Origin: Chryseobacterium sp. 52
GTDB lineage: Bacteria > Bacteroidota > Bacteroidia > Flavobacteriales > Weeksellaceae
Assembly: GCF_002754245.1 (NCBI RefSeq)
Contig: NZ_PEEX01000001.1
Location: forward strand, 1,654,001 to 1,718,000
Length of the DNA: 64,000 bases
Reading direction: 5' to 3'
Shown: positions 43,163-52,085 of the stretch, piece after piece
Layout: each line of letters begins with the position of its first letter
How positions within the stretch are numbered: the first letter of the stretch is position 1
Notes under the pieces: model-generated
Told to the model about the DNA's origin: nothing
The model's database searches: none
Seen by the model: the letters and a program-made list of their open reading frames with translations, nothing else
Translations under genes and position numbers: made by a program

Positions 43163-43990
43163 ATGCAAAATTATTTAGAATTCAATTTCAAGATTTCGCC
43201 ATTACAACCCTGGAATGAGATATTAATGGCAGAGCTTATCGAAATAGGTTTTGACAGCTTTACAGAAGAAATTGACGGAATTTTAGGATATATCCAGAAA
43301 GAACTGTTTAAAGAAGAAGATCTTAAAACACTTCCCCTTTTTGAAAACGAAAATGTGGAGATCAGCTACTCTTTCGAAGAAATGCCGAATATCAACTGGA
43401 ATGAAGAATGGGAAAAGAACTTTTCACCGATCAATATCGATGATAAGGTAATGATCAGAGCAGAATTCCATGAATCTGTGCCTGGAATGCATGAAATTAT
43501 TATTCAGCCTAAAATGTCTTTCGGAACAGGGCATCATCCCACGACGCATCTGATGATCCAGCAAATGATGGACATCGATTTCAATGGTAAAAAAGTCCTG
43601 GATATGGGATGTGGAACCTCTGTACTGGCTATTTATGCAAAACAGCAGGGAGCAGGCGAGGTAAAAGCAATTGATATTGATGAATGGTCTGTAGAAAATT
43701 CAAAAGAAAACGCAACAAGAAATGGAGTAGAGCTGGATATTGAACTGGGAACTGCAGAAAATCTGGGGAAAGAAAGTTTTGATATCATTCTGGCAAATAT
43801 CAACAGAAATATTCTGATCTCTGATATTCCGGTCTATGTTTCCGTAATGAATGAAGGAGGAAAACTATTGCTTTCCGGACTGTGTTTCTTTGATGTCGAT
43901 GATATCCTGGAAGTATGCAGGGAAAGCGGGCTTGAGCTTAAAAAACAACTTCAGCGTGAAGAATGGGTAAGTCTGCTTTTGGAAAAATAA
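43163..43990 (+). CDS. prmA: Ribosomal protein L11 methyltransferase
   Basis: A 275-residue SAM-dependent methyltransferase that modifies L11 in the ribosome. N-terminal substrate-recruiting domain (about 1-110), then PKMSFGTGHHPTTHLM (about 115-130). SAM motif I is KVLDMGCGTSVLAIYA (about 142-157). VKAIDIDEWSVENSKENA and the DILANINRNIL catalytic loop (about 204-214) follow. The length is usual for PrmA of this phylum. The stop codon overlaps the next start as TAATG (43988-43992). Confidence 0.94.
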   Translation: MQNYLEFNFKISPLQPWNEILMAELIEIGFDSFTEEIDGILGYIQKELFKEEDLKTLPLFENENVEISYSFEEMPNINWNEEWEKNFSPINIDDKVMIRAEFHESVPGMHEIIIQPKMSFGTGHHPTTHLMIQQMMDIDFNGKKVLDMGCGTSVLAIYAKQQGAGEVKAIDIDEWSVENSKENATRNGVELDIELGTAENLGKESFDIILANINRNILISDIPVYVSVMNEGGKLLLSGLCFFDVDDILEVCRESGLELKKQLQREEWVSLLLEK

Positions 43991-44847
43991 TGAATCACAA
44001 TAATATGAAAGCTTTATTAACCGTTTTATTCATACTTGTTCTGCAATTTTTTTCAGCTCAGGAAGAGAACATGGTTTATTCTGACGGGGTTTTTGGCTTT
44101 GAAGAGAATAAAACTCAGAAAATTTTTACCGACTGGACAAGAGTAAGACAAGAACCGAATGTGAAATCTCAGGTAACAGATTCTTTGCAGACCAATCAAC
44201 AGGTTTTGATCCTTAAAAAGGAGGAAGCGATCCTTAGGCTGGGGGAAAGAGGGGCTAACTGGTATAAGGTTTCTTATCAGAAAGGAGATGCTGTTTCTGA
44301 AGGTTACATTTGGGGTGGAAGCCTGTGTGTAGGCTACCGCAATAAAAATGGTTACGATTTCCTTTTCGGACTTTCAAAAACGATAGACCGGAAAAGTAAA
44401 GAATTTAATCAGGTTGAAAAGCAGAATATTGCCGGGGTAAAAGTGATTGAAGGAAATACGGTAATCGATGAGGTGTATTTTGATACAGGAAGGGGAGAAG
44501 AGCTCAGTTATGCCACTTTCACCATTGAAAGCGGTCATAAACTACAGAATGTAGAATTAACGCTTAAAGCTATGGTTTCCGGCGAAGCATGCGGAATTGC
44601 AAGCTATGAGCAGTATATTCTTTTTAAAGATAAAAAACTGGTTGCTCTGCCTCAACTGACGAATGTAGGAGATGCGGATGTATACTACCATACGGAACAA
44701 TTTATATTCCCTAATGATAAAGGCGGAATTCCTGATGCTTTTATTTTTAAAATGGAAGAAATGGAAAAAGATGACAAAGACAGAGAAAAGAAGAAACATT
44801 CTTCCAGAACCTATCTTTGGAACGGAAGCTCTTATAAGTTGAAATAA
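43990..44847 (+). CDS. Secreted protein with bacterial SH3-like domain
   Basis: A 285-residue protein with signal peptide in the first ~25 residues (ALLTVLFILVLQFFSAQ). A bacterial SH3 (SH3b) domain follows (about 45-110: WTRVRQEPNVKSQVTDSLQ, LGERGANWYKVSYQKGD, EGYIWGGSLCVG), of the type that binds cell-wall peptides. The rest is a beta-rich domain (about 115-285) of unknown role, with a Lys/Glu-rich tail. Start ATG 43990 gives a TAATG overlap with prmA; a second possible start is ATG 44005, which gives a shorter signal peptide. Confidence 0.85.
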   Translation: MNHNNMKALLTVLFILVLQFFSAQEENMVYSDGVFGFEENKTQKIFTDWTRVRQEPNVKSQVTDSLQTNQQVLILKKEEAILRLGERGANWYKVSYQKGDAVSEGYIWGGSLCVGYRNKNGYDFLFGLSKTIDRKSKEFNQVEKQNIAGVKVIEGNTVIDEVYFDTGRGEELSYATFTIESGHKLQNVELTLKAMVSGEACGIASYEQYILFKDKKLVALPQLTNVGDADVYYHTEQFIFPNDKGGIPDAFIFKMEEMEKDDKDREKKKHSSRTYLWNGSSYKLK

Positions 44848-44870
44848 GATCCGGATGTCAATAAATAAGG

Positions 44871-44897
44871 CCACTGTAACTAATACAGTGGTTTTTT
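44871..44897 (+). terminator. Terminator after the SH3-domain gene
   Basis: CCACTGTA (44871-44878), loop ACTAA, TACAGTGG (44884-44891), then TTTTTT. Confidence 0.85.
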
Positions 44898-44940
44898 GTT
44901 TCAGTCAAATGTCGTAGAATATTTTCTATGCAGAATAGAA

Positions 44941-45513
44941 TTAAGATTGTATTTTCCGTTTATCAGACCTGTAAAGGCAATAAATAACGATTCCGGAGAT
45001 AATTTCAATTAAACCACCTGTCATTGCAGATAAGAACGCTTCAGCTCCAATTTTAAAAAGAATGAAGGCTGCCGCTCCAAGAGCCATTCCTAAAATCCAA
45101 TAGATACGCATCCCGTAAATACTGGCAAAGGTCAGGTATCGTCCGGCGATGATCAGAAGCATTCCCTGGAAAAACCATTCTGCTTTATTTAAAGACAAAC
45201 CATACGCTAAAGGAATACACATGATCATCCATAGGGTGCCTTCCATAGCAAGCTTTCCTAGAGGATTGTTCTTATGGTGCTTTCCTTTAATCCCAATGAG
45301 TTTTCCAATTAATGTGGCCAATGGGAAAATAAATACTCCTCCAATCATTAAAACCCAGATCCCTTTTTGAACCGTATAAAAATTCACGGCCCAACTTGAA
45401 AACAGCCAAACTGTTCCTGACACAAAAACACCGATTGAACCATAGCCGTAGCCTTCTTTCATATCAGATTGGGCATCTTGTAAATGATCCATGTTTACAT
45501 TTTTATTGGTCAT
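44941..45513 (-). CDS. Integral membrane protein, DUF7010-like
   Basis: A 190-residue protein with about five or six hydrophobic segments from residue 23 onward: IGVFVSGTVWLFSSW, GIWVLMIGGVFIFPLATLIG, LWMIMCIPLAYGLSL, FQGMLLIIAGRYL, IYWILGMALGAAAFILF and GLIEIISGIVIYC. The N-terminus (DAQSDMKEGYGYGSIGVFVSG) resembles what I recall of the DUF7010 family; no function is known for it. The first ~20 residues are polar and cytoplasmic. The 296-bp gap upstream (45514-45809) has a short inverted repeat, CTATCAAC (45627-45634) / GTTGATAG (45660-45667), and a tRNA terminator; nothing else is seen. Confidence 0.8.
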   Translation of the reverse strand: MTNKNVNMDHLQDAQSDMKEGYGYGSIGVFVSGTVWLFSSWAVNFYTVQKGIWVLMIGGVFIFPLATLIGKLIGIKGKHHKNNPLGKLAMEGTLWMIMCIPLAYGLSLNKAEWFFQGMLLIIAGRYLTFASIYGMRIYWILGMALGAAAFILFKIGAEAFLSAMTGGLIEIISGIVIYCLYRSDKRKIQS

Positions 45514-45777
45514 ACGTAAGTTTTATTCATTAAATACCTTTTAAGGCTTCTTGGCAATTCCAAACAAATATTTATACCATTATACCTCATAAATATATTA
45601 ATGTTTTATAAGATAGACAAGGGAGTCTATCAACAACATATTTCTGTATATATTGGAAAGTTGATAGGAGAATCAAAAAAGCTATCGGATAGGGAAATTA
45701 GGTGACTTTTTTTTGAATATTCAGAATGTATTCAATGACTGAATCTATTTTTTTAATAAGGAAATATATAAGCACAA

Positions 45778-45804
45778 AAAAACTCACAATTTGCATTGTG
45801 AGTT
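45778..45804 (-). terminator. Terminator of the first tRNA cluster
   Basis: AACTCACAAT (45781-45790), loop TTGC, ATTGTGAGTT (45795-45804), with an A run to its left. It lies directly downstream of the minus-strand tRNA-Arg. Confidence 0.8.
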
Positions 45805-45809
45805 CTTTG

Positions 45810-45883
45810 TGAGCGCGTCAGGATTCGAACCTGAGACCGTCTGCTTAGAAGGCAGATGCTCTATCCAGCTGAGCTACGCACCC
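45810..45883 (-). tRNA. tRNA-Arg (anticodon TCT), copy 1
   Basis: A 74-nt cloverleaf on the minus strand: acceptor GGGTGCG pairing with CGCGCTC, D arm AGCTCAGCTGGATAGAGC, anticodon loop CTTCTAA giving TCT, T arm GGTTCGAATCC, discriminator A. No CCA is encoded. It is identical, with its flank to tRNA-Pro, to the copy at 55255. Confidence 0.95.
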
Positions 45884-45915
45884 ATTAAATAATTTTGAGA
45901 AAATTACTAAAACAG

Positions 45916-45990
45916 TCGGGGCGGCAGGATTCGAACCTGCGACCTCCTGGTCCCAAACCAGGCGCGATGACCGGACTACGCTACGCCCCG
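45916..45990 (-). tRNA. tRNA-Pro (anticodon TGG), copy 1
   Basis: A 75-nt cloverleaf on the minus strand: acceptor CGGGGCG / CGCCCCG, anticodon loop TTTGGGA giving TGG, T arm GGTTCGAATCC, discriminator A. No CCA is encoded. It is transcribed before tRNA-Arg, 32 bp apart. The promoter-like box lies at 46034. Confidence 0.95.
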
Positions 45991-46033
45991 ATTGATGGTC
46001 ATCTAAACGAATTTTACTTCGTTTTTGCGAGTG

Positions 46034-46041
46034 CAAAGATA
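46034..46041 (-). promoter_or_regulatory. -7 box of the first tRNA cluster
   Basis: The minus strand reads TATCTTTG followed by CACTCGCAAAAACG; 43 bp to the tRNA-Pro 5' end. The same downstream sequence CACTCGCAA follows the -7 box of the second tRNA cluster. Confidence 0.6.
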
Positions 46042-46220
46042 TATAATTTTTTTTGAATAATAAAGATAAATTTAAAAAAAGATTAAAATATAGTTAACAG
46101 TATTCAACCATTGATGAATACTGAAAATTGTGGTTTTCTGAAATCAATGAATATTATTTGTTAAATATCAGTGTTTTATAAATTGATATCTGTACTTTCA
46201 GGCTGTATAAATACACAAAA

Positions 46221-46247
46221 AAACCTCCAGAAAATTTCTGAAGGTTT
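46221..46247 (-). terminator. Terminator of the M43 protease gene
   Basis: AAACCTCCAGAAA (46221-46233) and TTTCTGAAGGTTT (46235-46247), with one mismatch; T run on the right and A run on the left. It lies downstream of the minus-strand protease. Confidence 0.75.
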
Positions 46248-46275
46248 TTTTATAATTTTTAGTCTAAAGCCTCAT

Positions 46276-48300
46276 TTATTTTTTTATAAATTTTACGCTT
46301 TCTACTTTTTTGTCATTTTTGAACGTAATGAAATAAGTTCCTTTTGCCAATTCAGCGACACGTATTTTCTGATCCTCAAGAGCACCGGATTTTACGATTT
46401 GTCCAACAGCATTGTAAATATCATATTTGGTATGGTTAGCTACATTGGTAACGTTTAGAACATCACTTACCGGATTTGGATAAATTCCTGCAGTATTTTT
46501 TTCTTTTGTCACTTCACTGGTTGCTAATGCTCCTACTACTTTGAATTTTCTTTCCTGTGTAGTCGTAAAGTCATTACCTGCAATTACCGGAGCTCCGGCT
46601 GAATTTAAAATTCTGTAAGAACCGTCATATTCAAAGATACCGTCACCTTCACTATCGTTGATGGTGAATGTATAACAATCATTCAGAGGTAATACCCAGT
46701 TTTGAGTCATTAATGCAGGAAGAGGGTCTGTGTTAGGGTCTACAACGTCAGTATAAGGACCACCACTGTAAAGTGTAGTACCTGAACTGTTTTTTAAACT
46801 CCATGTAGTTTCAGATCCCCAATAATCAAGCTGTAATTCGAATGTAAAGTTTGTACTTGATACCGGTACTATATTTCCTAGCACCACAGATGAAGCATTG
46901 TTGCTTGCTCTCTGGTCTGTCGTTGCGTTTACAGATGTAATTTGTGCCGAAATACTTCCAGTAGCTACACCGGTAGGAATATTAATAATAGCATATTTAT
47001 CCTGTGCTAAATTTCCGTTCCAGTTCGTAGTCTGTGTTGCTCCACCGTTTACAGAATAGGTAATAACGGCAGAAGTAAGTGCGCTTGTCCCTCTGTTGTA
47101 AAGTGAAAACTGTGCAGTAACTGAAGTTGGAGATTCCATACACGCTGTCTGGTCACAACTTTTTTCACCTTTTAATTCTGCATCATTGGCAAACAAAGTA
47201 ATAGGAAGATCTGCCGTTGAAGTTTTTAGCTCCATTCTTCTTGGCGAATTGTTCATCACCGCTACTATTCTGTCTTTTTGATTGATCGTGAAAATATTCA
47301 TACAAGTGTCATTGGTATAGTCCATGTAGTTTTCGAACATTTCATCAGGAGTACCGCAGGTGTTTGCTTTCGGGTGTGCAGGACATCCTCCGTTGGATGT
47401 TCTGTGAATAGGAGTATCCGCAACATAGTCATTTCCACAGGTTGCATCTCCCCAGATATGTCTCAATCCTAAGAAATGTCCTACTTCGTGAGTCATTGTT
47501 CTTCCACGGTCATAAGGAGCACTTAATAAAAATGTTCCATCATTGTAACTGCTGCTTCCGAAGGTAGCATAATTAGCCACTACACCGTCAGTGTTTGCAT
47601 AACCTCCATTGGTATTCAGTCCCGGTAATGTTGAATTGGAAGGGAATTGTGCATAACCAAGAAGCTCCGTATTCGAGAATTTCACACTCCACATATTCAT
47701 GTATTTTGTGGGATCCCAGATGGTAACCGGTTTTACATAGCTGTCAATAGCAGAAGTTGCCCAGGAATCCTGGCAAAGCTTAACACGGTCTATACCGTTT
47801 GTAGGGTTTCCTTTAGGATCTACTTTTGCTAATGCAAATTGTATCATGGTGTCTGCTCCTACAGGGCTGGTGTTCGCTCCCGGAGTTCCGGCCAGCTTTC
47901 TGTAGTCATTGTTCATTACAGTAATCTGAGACTGAACCTGTGTGTCAGTAATATTAGGTGCTGTCCCTAAAGATTCTCCATTGTGGATAACGTGTACGAC
48001 AACAGGAATTGTAATGATTCCTCCGTTTTGAGATTTGTTAGCCTGTGCATTAGCGATCAATGGGCCAATCCAGTCTTCAAACTGTTGCTCAGTCATTCTT
48101 TTCGGATCTTTTTGCTGTAGCATCGCTTCGTATTCTGTAGAAGCACATCTCACAAATCCATTTGTTTTTCTAAGCTCTTCAAGGGAATAGACTTTTCCAA
48201 AAACAATCTTATCTTTAGGATCGTTTTTCTGTCCGAATGCCAAACAGAAGAGTGTTAAAAAAAGTAAAAACGGTAATTTAAAAGTAATTTTACTTTTCAT
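46276..48300 (-). CDS. M43 (pappalysin-type) zinc metalloprotease with T9SS sorting domain
   Basis: A 674-residue secreted protease. Signal peptide (about 1-23), propeptide, then a catalytic domain with the zinc motif THEVGHFLGLRHIWGD (HExxHxxGxxH; first His at 271) and Met-turn region ENYMDYTNDTCMNIF. This matches metzincin family M43B (pappalysin/cytophagalysin). A C-terminal fibronectin- or CARDB-like portion (about 370-470) and a DUF-like domain follow. The type A sorting domain (GIYPNPVSDVLNV, KGTYFITF) directs T9SS export. The role is extracellular proteolysis for nutrition or virulence-like tissue digestion. Its gene is the first after the tRNA pair; a TATATTTG box lies 24 bp upstream. 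Confidence 0.95.
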   Translation of the reverse strand: MKSKITFKLPFLLFLTLFCLAFGQKNDPKDKIVFGKVYSLEELRKTNGFVRCASTEYEAMLQQKDPKRMTEQQFEDWIGPLIANAQANKSQNGGIITIPVVVHVIHNGESLGTAPNITDTQVQSQITVMNNDYRKLAGTPGANTSPVGADTMIQFALAKVDPKGNPTNGIDRVKLCQDSWATSAIDSYVKPVTIWDPTKYMNMWSVKFSNTELLGYAQFPSNSTLPGLNTNGGYANTDGVVANYATFGSSSYNDGTFLLSAPYDRGRTMTHEVGHFLGLRHIWGDATCGNDYVADTPIHRTSNGGCPAHPKANTCGTPDEMFENYMDYTNDTCMNIFTINQKDRIVAVMNNSPRRMELKTSTADLPITLFANDAELKGEKSCDQTACMESPTSVTAQFSLYNRGTSALTSAVITYSVNGGATQTTNWNGNLAQDKYAIINIPTGVATGSISAQITSVNATTDQRASNNASSVVLGNIVPVSSTNFTFELQLDYWGSETTWSLKNSSGTTLYSGGPYTDVVDPNTDPLPALMTQNWVLPLNDCYTFTINDSEGDGIFEYDGSYRILNSAGAPVIAGNDFTTTQERKFKVVGALATSEVTKEKNTAGIYPNPVSDVLNVTNVANHTKYDIYNAVGQIVKSGALEDQKIRVAELAKGTYFITFKNDKKVESVKFIKK

Positions 48301-48324
48301 GTAAATATATTTTAATTAATTTTA

Positions 48325-48332
48325 CAAATATA
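48325..48332 (-). promoter_or_regulatory. -7 box of the M43 protease gene
   Basis: The minus strand reads TATATTTG, an exact TAnnTTTG match, 24 bp before the ATG at 48300. The divergent lipoprotein gene starts at 48379. Confidence 0.5.
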
Positions 48333-48378
48333 TTTATTTTTAATAATAATTTTAATTAAAATTTCAAAAACAACTAAA

Positions 48379-48870
48379 ATGAATCGTAAGCTTTTGATTG
48401 CATTAATTCCTGTGCTTTTATGTAATGTCAACTGTACTTCGCAAAAGAAAGGAAGTTCGGGTGCAATTACATCAAACGGGGTGCAGAAAAAATCTAAGGT
48501 TCAAAAGATCGAAATTACGGAACAGACAAGAGGTACAAACAGGTTGATTACGTTTACTTCAGGCTCTACAACCACATCTGTAAATGGAAATATATCAGTT
48601 GCTGTTTTGTCAGCAGCAGATTGGGAAAACATTGTAAAGCAAGCCGAACTGATCGATCTGGATAAAATAGCTTCATTAACAGCTCCTTCAGAAGGGAGAT
48701 ATGGAGACAGAGCTTTTGCTTCCAGTATATTGATTACAGTGGATGGAAAAACATATGAATCCTCAACCTTCGACTCAGGGGCGCCTCCGAAAGAACTGGA
48801 GAATCTCTACAGAGAGCTTTTTAAAGAAATAAAATCCAAACAGAAATTTTCCAAAAAAGGTCTGCGTTAA
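48379..48870 (+). CDS. Hypothetical lipoprotein
   Basis: A 163-residue protein with a lipoprotein-type signal (MNRKLLIALIPVLLCNVNCTSQ, Cys19), followed by a Lys/Ser/Gly-rich linker (about 20-45) and a mixed soluble domain. It has ITVDGKTYESSTFDSGAPPKELENLYRELFKEIK at the C-terminus. The domain has no recognised catalytic site. A resemblance to Bacteroidota lipoproteins of unknown function is all that can be said. It is divergent from the M43 protease and ends just before a terminator. Confidence 0.78.
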   Translation: MNRKLLIALIPVLLCNVNCTSQKKGSSGAITSNGVQKKSKVQKIEITEQTRGTNRLITFTSGSTTTSVNGNISVAVLSAADWENIVKQAELIDLDKIASLTAPSEGRYGDRAFASSILITVDGKTYESSTFDSGAPPKELENLYRELFKEIKSKQKFSKKGLR

Positions 48871-48879
48871 TTATATTTT

Positions 48880-48909
48880 CCGAAGTCTCAGCCTTCGGGG
48901 ATTTTTTTA
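48880..48909 (+). terminator. Terminator after the lipoprotein gene
   Basis: CCGAAG (48880-48885), loop, CTTCGG (48893-48898), then GGATTTTTTT. It also lies at the 3' end of the convergent ABC permease gene. Confidence 0.75.
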
Positions 48910-48910
48910 A

Positions 48911-49684
48911 TTAAACTCCCTTCTTGTTCACAAACAAATAAAAACTCACCGCCGCAAAAATAAATACCGCCGCGATATTGCAGTAATCCAGTCGTTCAAA
49001 TGCGATATTTTCCGTCACGAAATTACCATAAGATTTATAACCTCCGGTGTAAACCAAAAAATCAGAATACGTCTTCTCATTGACAATGCCTGAAAAAACA
49101 AGCATAAACATACTGAATCCAATAGGGTAGATGAAGTTTTTGAATACCAGACTTAATGCCAGCTGTACCATTGCGATCGCAGAAAGTGTAATAGAAAACT
49201 TGAGAAAAACATAAAATATTACTTCTCTGAAATCATAATTCTGAAACCCCAGCTCAGGGAAAACAAGACTCAGAAGAAAGCCGCTCAGAAGAAAAGCAAG
49301 ATAGGATAGAACAATCGAGAGCCAAACCGTTGTCAGTATAAAAAGTGCCTTCGAAATAAATATTTTTGATTTTGACACAGGAATGGTAAAAAGGATTTTA
49401 TAGTTATTGTTTTTGTCTTCTATATCACAACAGGCATGAACAAAAAGAGAGACCAGAATAGGATACAGCATGTAAAAAAACATAAAAATAGGCCTTCCTA
49501 ATACCATTTTCCATGGATTGGACGTTCCGTCGTTGTCTGCCCCTTCCGTCAGAACATTATAAATGATATAAAGACCAACAGCGAAAGTGATAACAACAGG
49601 AAGCAGAAGGACTCCAAAAATTTCCTTGTTTTTAGAGAGCTTGTACTGTTCGGATGAAAAAGCTTTATAGAAAGTATTAGTCAT
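48911..49684 (-). CDS. ABC-2-type transporter permease
   Basis: A 257-residue protein with six hydrophobic segments: helix 1 about 22-44, helix 2 about 65-85, helix 3 about 105-135, and further helices to the end. This is the architecture of ABC-2 permeases. The start ATG 49684 overlaps the ATPase gene stop by 8 bp, so the two subunits are translationally coupled. It pairs with the ATPase at 49677-50579 in a bcrAB-like exporter. Export of a peptide or lipid is likely; no substrate can be assigned. Confidence 0.87.
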   Translation of the reverse strand: MTNTFYKAFSSEQYKLSKNKEIFGVLLLPVVITFAVGLYIIYNVLTEGADNDGTSNPWKMVLGRPIFMFFYMLYPILVSLFVHACCDIEDKNNNYKILFTIPVSKSKIFISKALFILTTVWLSIVLSYLAFLLSGFLLSLVFPELGFQNYDFREVIFYVFLKFSITLSAIAMVQLALSLVFKNFIYPIGFSMFMLVFSGIVNEKTYSDFLVYTGGYKSYGNFVTENIAFERLDYCNIAAVFIFAAVSFYLFVNKKGV

Positions 49685-50579
49685 GGCTTTTAGAAATTAG
49701 GTTAATAAAGATCTGCTCAAGATTGGCACTCTGAGATTCTATGTCATAGATCTCAATCCCGTTCCGGATTATTGTTTTTACAATTGAATTAAACTCTTGG
49801 TCATCATTGGCTTTGACTGAAATCTTGCCCGGAAGATTTTGAGAAACAGAAAAAGAACCCTGCAAAACAGATACTGCCTTTTCTGTATCATCCACCTTCA
49901 GGATAATATCTCTTTCAACCTGGCTGAGAAGTTCGTTTTTTGTTCCCTGGAAAACCATCTGCCCATCTTCAATAATGCCTATGTGGGTCGCGGTCTTCTC
50001 AAGTTCGCTCAGGATATGACTTGAAAGAAATATTGTTTTTCCCTGCTCGTTCAGATGTTGAAAAAGCTTTCTCATTTCAAAAATTCCCTGAGGATCCAGA
50101 CCATTTAAAGGCTCATCCAGAATCAATAGTTTCGGATCATGAAATATAGCCATAGCAATACCCAGGCGTTGTTTCATCCCCATAGATAAGGCACTGGCTT
50201 TCTTCTTTTTTTCCTTATGCAGGTCGACCAGCTCCAAAACTTCATCAATCCTTTTGGACCCTTTGCCGTAAATGATATCCAGATATTTTAAATTTTCAAA
50301 AACCGTTAGCTTTGTATAAAAACATGGCGATTCTATAAGATTTCCTGTAGAAGCAAGAATTTCTGTCCGGTTTTGTTTTAAACTTTTATTCTGAATAAAA
50401 ATCTTGTCACTGTTTTCCTCCAGAAGTCCCAAAAGAAGTTTTATCGTCGTTGATTTTCCCGCTCCGTTTCTTCCCAGGTAGCCATAGATACTGCCTTCCG
50501 GGACATTGAGGCTGATGTTATTTAAAATAGTTTTAGAACCTATCTTGTAACTCAGATCTTTTGTGCTGATACTTTCCAT
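49677..50579 (-). CDS. ABC transporter ATP-binding protein (BcrA-like)
   Basis: A 300-residue ATPase. Walker A GRNGAGKST (36-44), Q-loop region, signature LSMGMKQRLGIA (about 131-142), Walker B KLLILDEPLNGLDP (about 150-163), H-loop SSHILSEL (about 184-191). The C-terminal ~80 residues are the accessory region seen in bacitracin-type exporters. The gene starts with ATG overlapping the upstream stop (TAATG, 50577-50581 on the minus strand) and overlaps the permease by 8 bp. The upstream erythromycin-esterase-like gene makes a three-gene operon. Confidence 0.94.
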   Translation of the reverse strand: MESISTKDLSYKIGSKTILNNISLNVPEGSIYGYLGRNGAGKSTTIKLLLGLLEENSDKIFIQNKSLKQNRTEILASTGNLIESPCFYTKLTVFENLKYLDIIYGKGSKRIDEVLELVDLHKEKKKKASALSMGMKQRLGIAMAIFHDPKLLILDEPLNGLDPQGIFEMRKLFQHLNEQGKTIFLSSHILSELEKTATHIGIIEDGQMVFQGTKNELLSQVERDIILKVDDTEKAVSVLQGSFSVSQNLPGKISVKANDDQEFNSIVKTIIRNGIEIYDIESQSANLEQIFINLISKSHD

Positions 50580-51856
50580 TATTTCTTGATTGGTGTTAAA
50601 AAAGTATTGGTGTCTATATAGAAAATTCCGTCAAATAAACGGCTCCAGTTTCTCTTCTGATCTATTCTTTGGTTAATGGTAGATACAAATTCCTTCTTCA
50701 GTAAAGAGTTTTCAGGAATATTCCTTAAATTAAGAAAGAAATAAGGCGTTCTTGTATCATGGAATATGTTTTCAATGGCAAACTTGCCAGGTTTATCAGT
50801 AATATTACCCTTTTCCCCTGCTTGTGCATATGATGAAAAATCAATCATATAGGATGCTTTACCATATTTACTTTTAATATAAGCTCCCAATGGAAAATAA
50901 TCTTTACTGTATCGCTCTGCAAATGTGTGGATGTTCGCGCACCATATAATCACCTTTTGGTCCCTGTAAACAGAATCGATCTGATGAATTACATTATTGG
51001 CCATCAGAGAATCCCTGAAATGCATGCTTTGCATGGATCCCTGCTTGTATTTCCATGATTTATTCAGGTTATCTTTTATATCGTGGAGATATCTTGCATA
51101 CATGGTGTTTTCAGTAGTTTTCTCCTGCTTTAAAACAGCCTGTTCAAGTCTTGTAATCTCTTGAAGAAGTTCATTTTTTTGATTTCCTTTTAATATTTTG
51201 CTGACATACTTTGGATAAATGAAATTAGAAAGTTCATTGAGATGCTTATTAAAAATGGGAAAATCATTAATATTGATCGTTTTACGGCTTAAAAAATCTT
51301 TCAGAAGCCGGCTGCGTCGGGTAAATAAATTACTTCCTGTGAACTGGATATCGAAGCCTCCGAGTTCAATCGGGGTAGAAGTCGTCTTTGTCTTTTGATA
51401 GTATCTGATCAATGGCTGAGTCTCTTTGCTGGCCCACCAGAACGGGAAAAGTCCCAGTCCTCCGATAGAATCTGCAGGAACTTTCATTCTGTGATCGTTC
51501 ATTTCCTCATTCATGATCCATGTGTCATACTGCGCAGCTTCATATAAAACGACATTATAGTTTAAATTTTCATGGAGGTATTTGATCAGTCTGCTTTTTG
51601 CCAGAAACGTAGCTCCGTCATAATGGGTATTTTCTCCAAGCATGACAATTTTATTGTCTTTAAGAGCAGAATCAAGTACTTTAAGGTCACTGTTGTCACC
51701 ATACTCCATTGAAATACTTTTGATGGAGTGTTTATATCGCTGGACTTCAGACAATAATTCCTGCTTTTCCTTTTGGGGAATTTCCTGATAAACAATTTTA
51801 TTAAGAACAAAAACTGCAATAATAGAAATTACAAAAATGTATAGTATTTTTTTCAT
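50579..51856 (-). CDS. Erythromycin esterase-family protein, membrane-anchored
   Basis: A 425-residue protein with an N-terminal hydrophobic anchor (ILYIFVISIIAVFVLNKIV, about 4-22) and an erythromycin esterase-like domain. The motif IVMLGENTHYDGA (70-82; conserved Glu75 and His78) corresponds to the G-E-x-T-H active-site region. Downstream ANIHTFAERYSKDYFPLGAYI resembles the second conserved His region. Family members hydrolyse macrolides (Ere) or succinoglycan-like substrates; many are of unknown role. Its stop codon overlaps the ABC ATPase start (TAATG). Co-occurrence with a bcrA-like exporter suggests resistance or self-protection, but no substrate is known. Confidence 0.88.
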   Translation of the reverse strand: MKKILYIFVISIIAVFVLNKIVYQEIPQKEKQELLSEVQRYKHSIKSISMEYGDNSDLKVLDSALKDNKIVMLGENTHYDGATFLAKSRLIKYLHENLNYNVVLYEAAQYDTWIMNEEMNDHRMKVPADSIGGLGLFPFWWASKETQPLIRYYQKTKTTSTPIELGGFDIQFTGSNLFTRRSRLLKDFLSRKTININDFPIFNKHLNELSNFIYPKYVSKILKGNQKNELLQEITRLEQAVLKQEKTTENTMYARYLHDIKDNLNKSWKYKQGSMQSMHFRDSLMANNVIHQIDSVYRDQKVIIWCANIHTFAERYSKDYFPLGAYIKSKYGKASYMIDFSSYAQAGEKGNITDKPGKFAIENIFHDTRTPYFFLNLRNIPENSLLKKEFVSTINQRIDQKRNWSRLFDGIFYIDTNTFLTPIKK

Positions 51857-52034
51857 TAATTAAAATTTACAGTGGTGTTAAATATGGGTGTGTTTTCTTT
51901 GATAAGTAGAGCTTTAATAAATAATGTTACTCTTTTGTGTGAATTATTTATTTTAATCCCGAAAATAATGCCAGAAGATAAATGATGACGAATTGTCTTC
52001 CGATTTTTTATCTGGAAATGATTGGTAATAAAAA

Positions 52035-52060
52035 AAACTCATCATTTGCATGATGAGTTT
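52035..52060 (-). terminator. Terminator of the beta-lactamase-family gene
   Basis: AAACTCATCAT (52035-52045), loop TTGC, ATGATGAGTTT (52050-52060): a perfect 11-bp stem, with A run on its left side. It lies 26 bp downstream of the minus-strand gene ending at 52086. The gap 51857-52034 shows nothing else. Confidence 0.8.
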
Positions 52061-52085
52061 TTAAGTGTTTGTAGGCGTTTAATAA

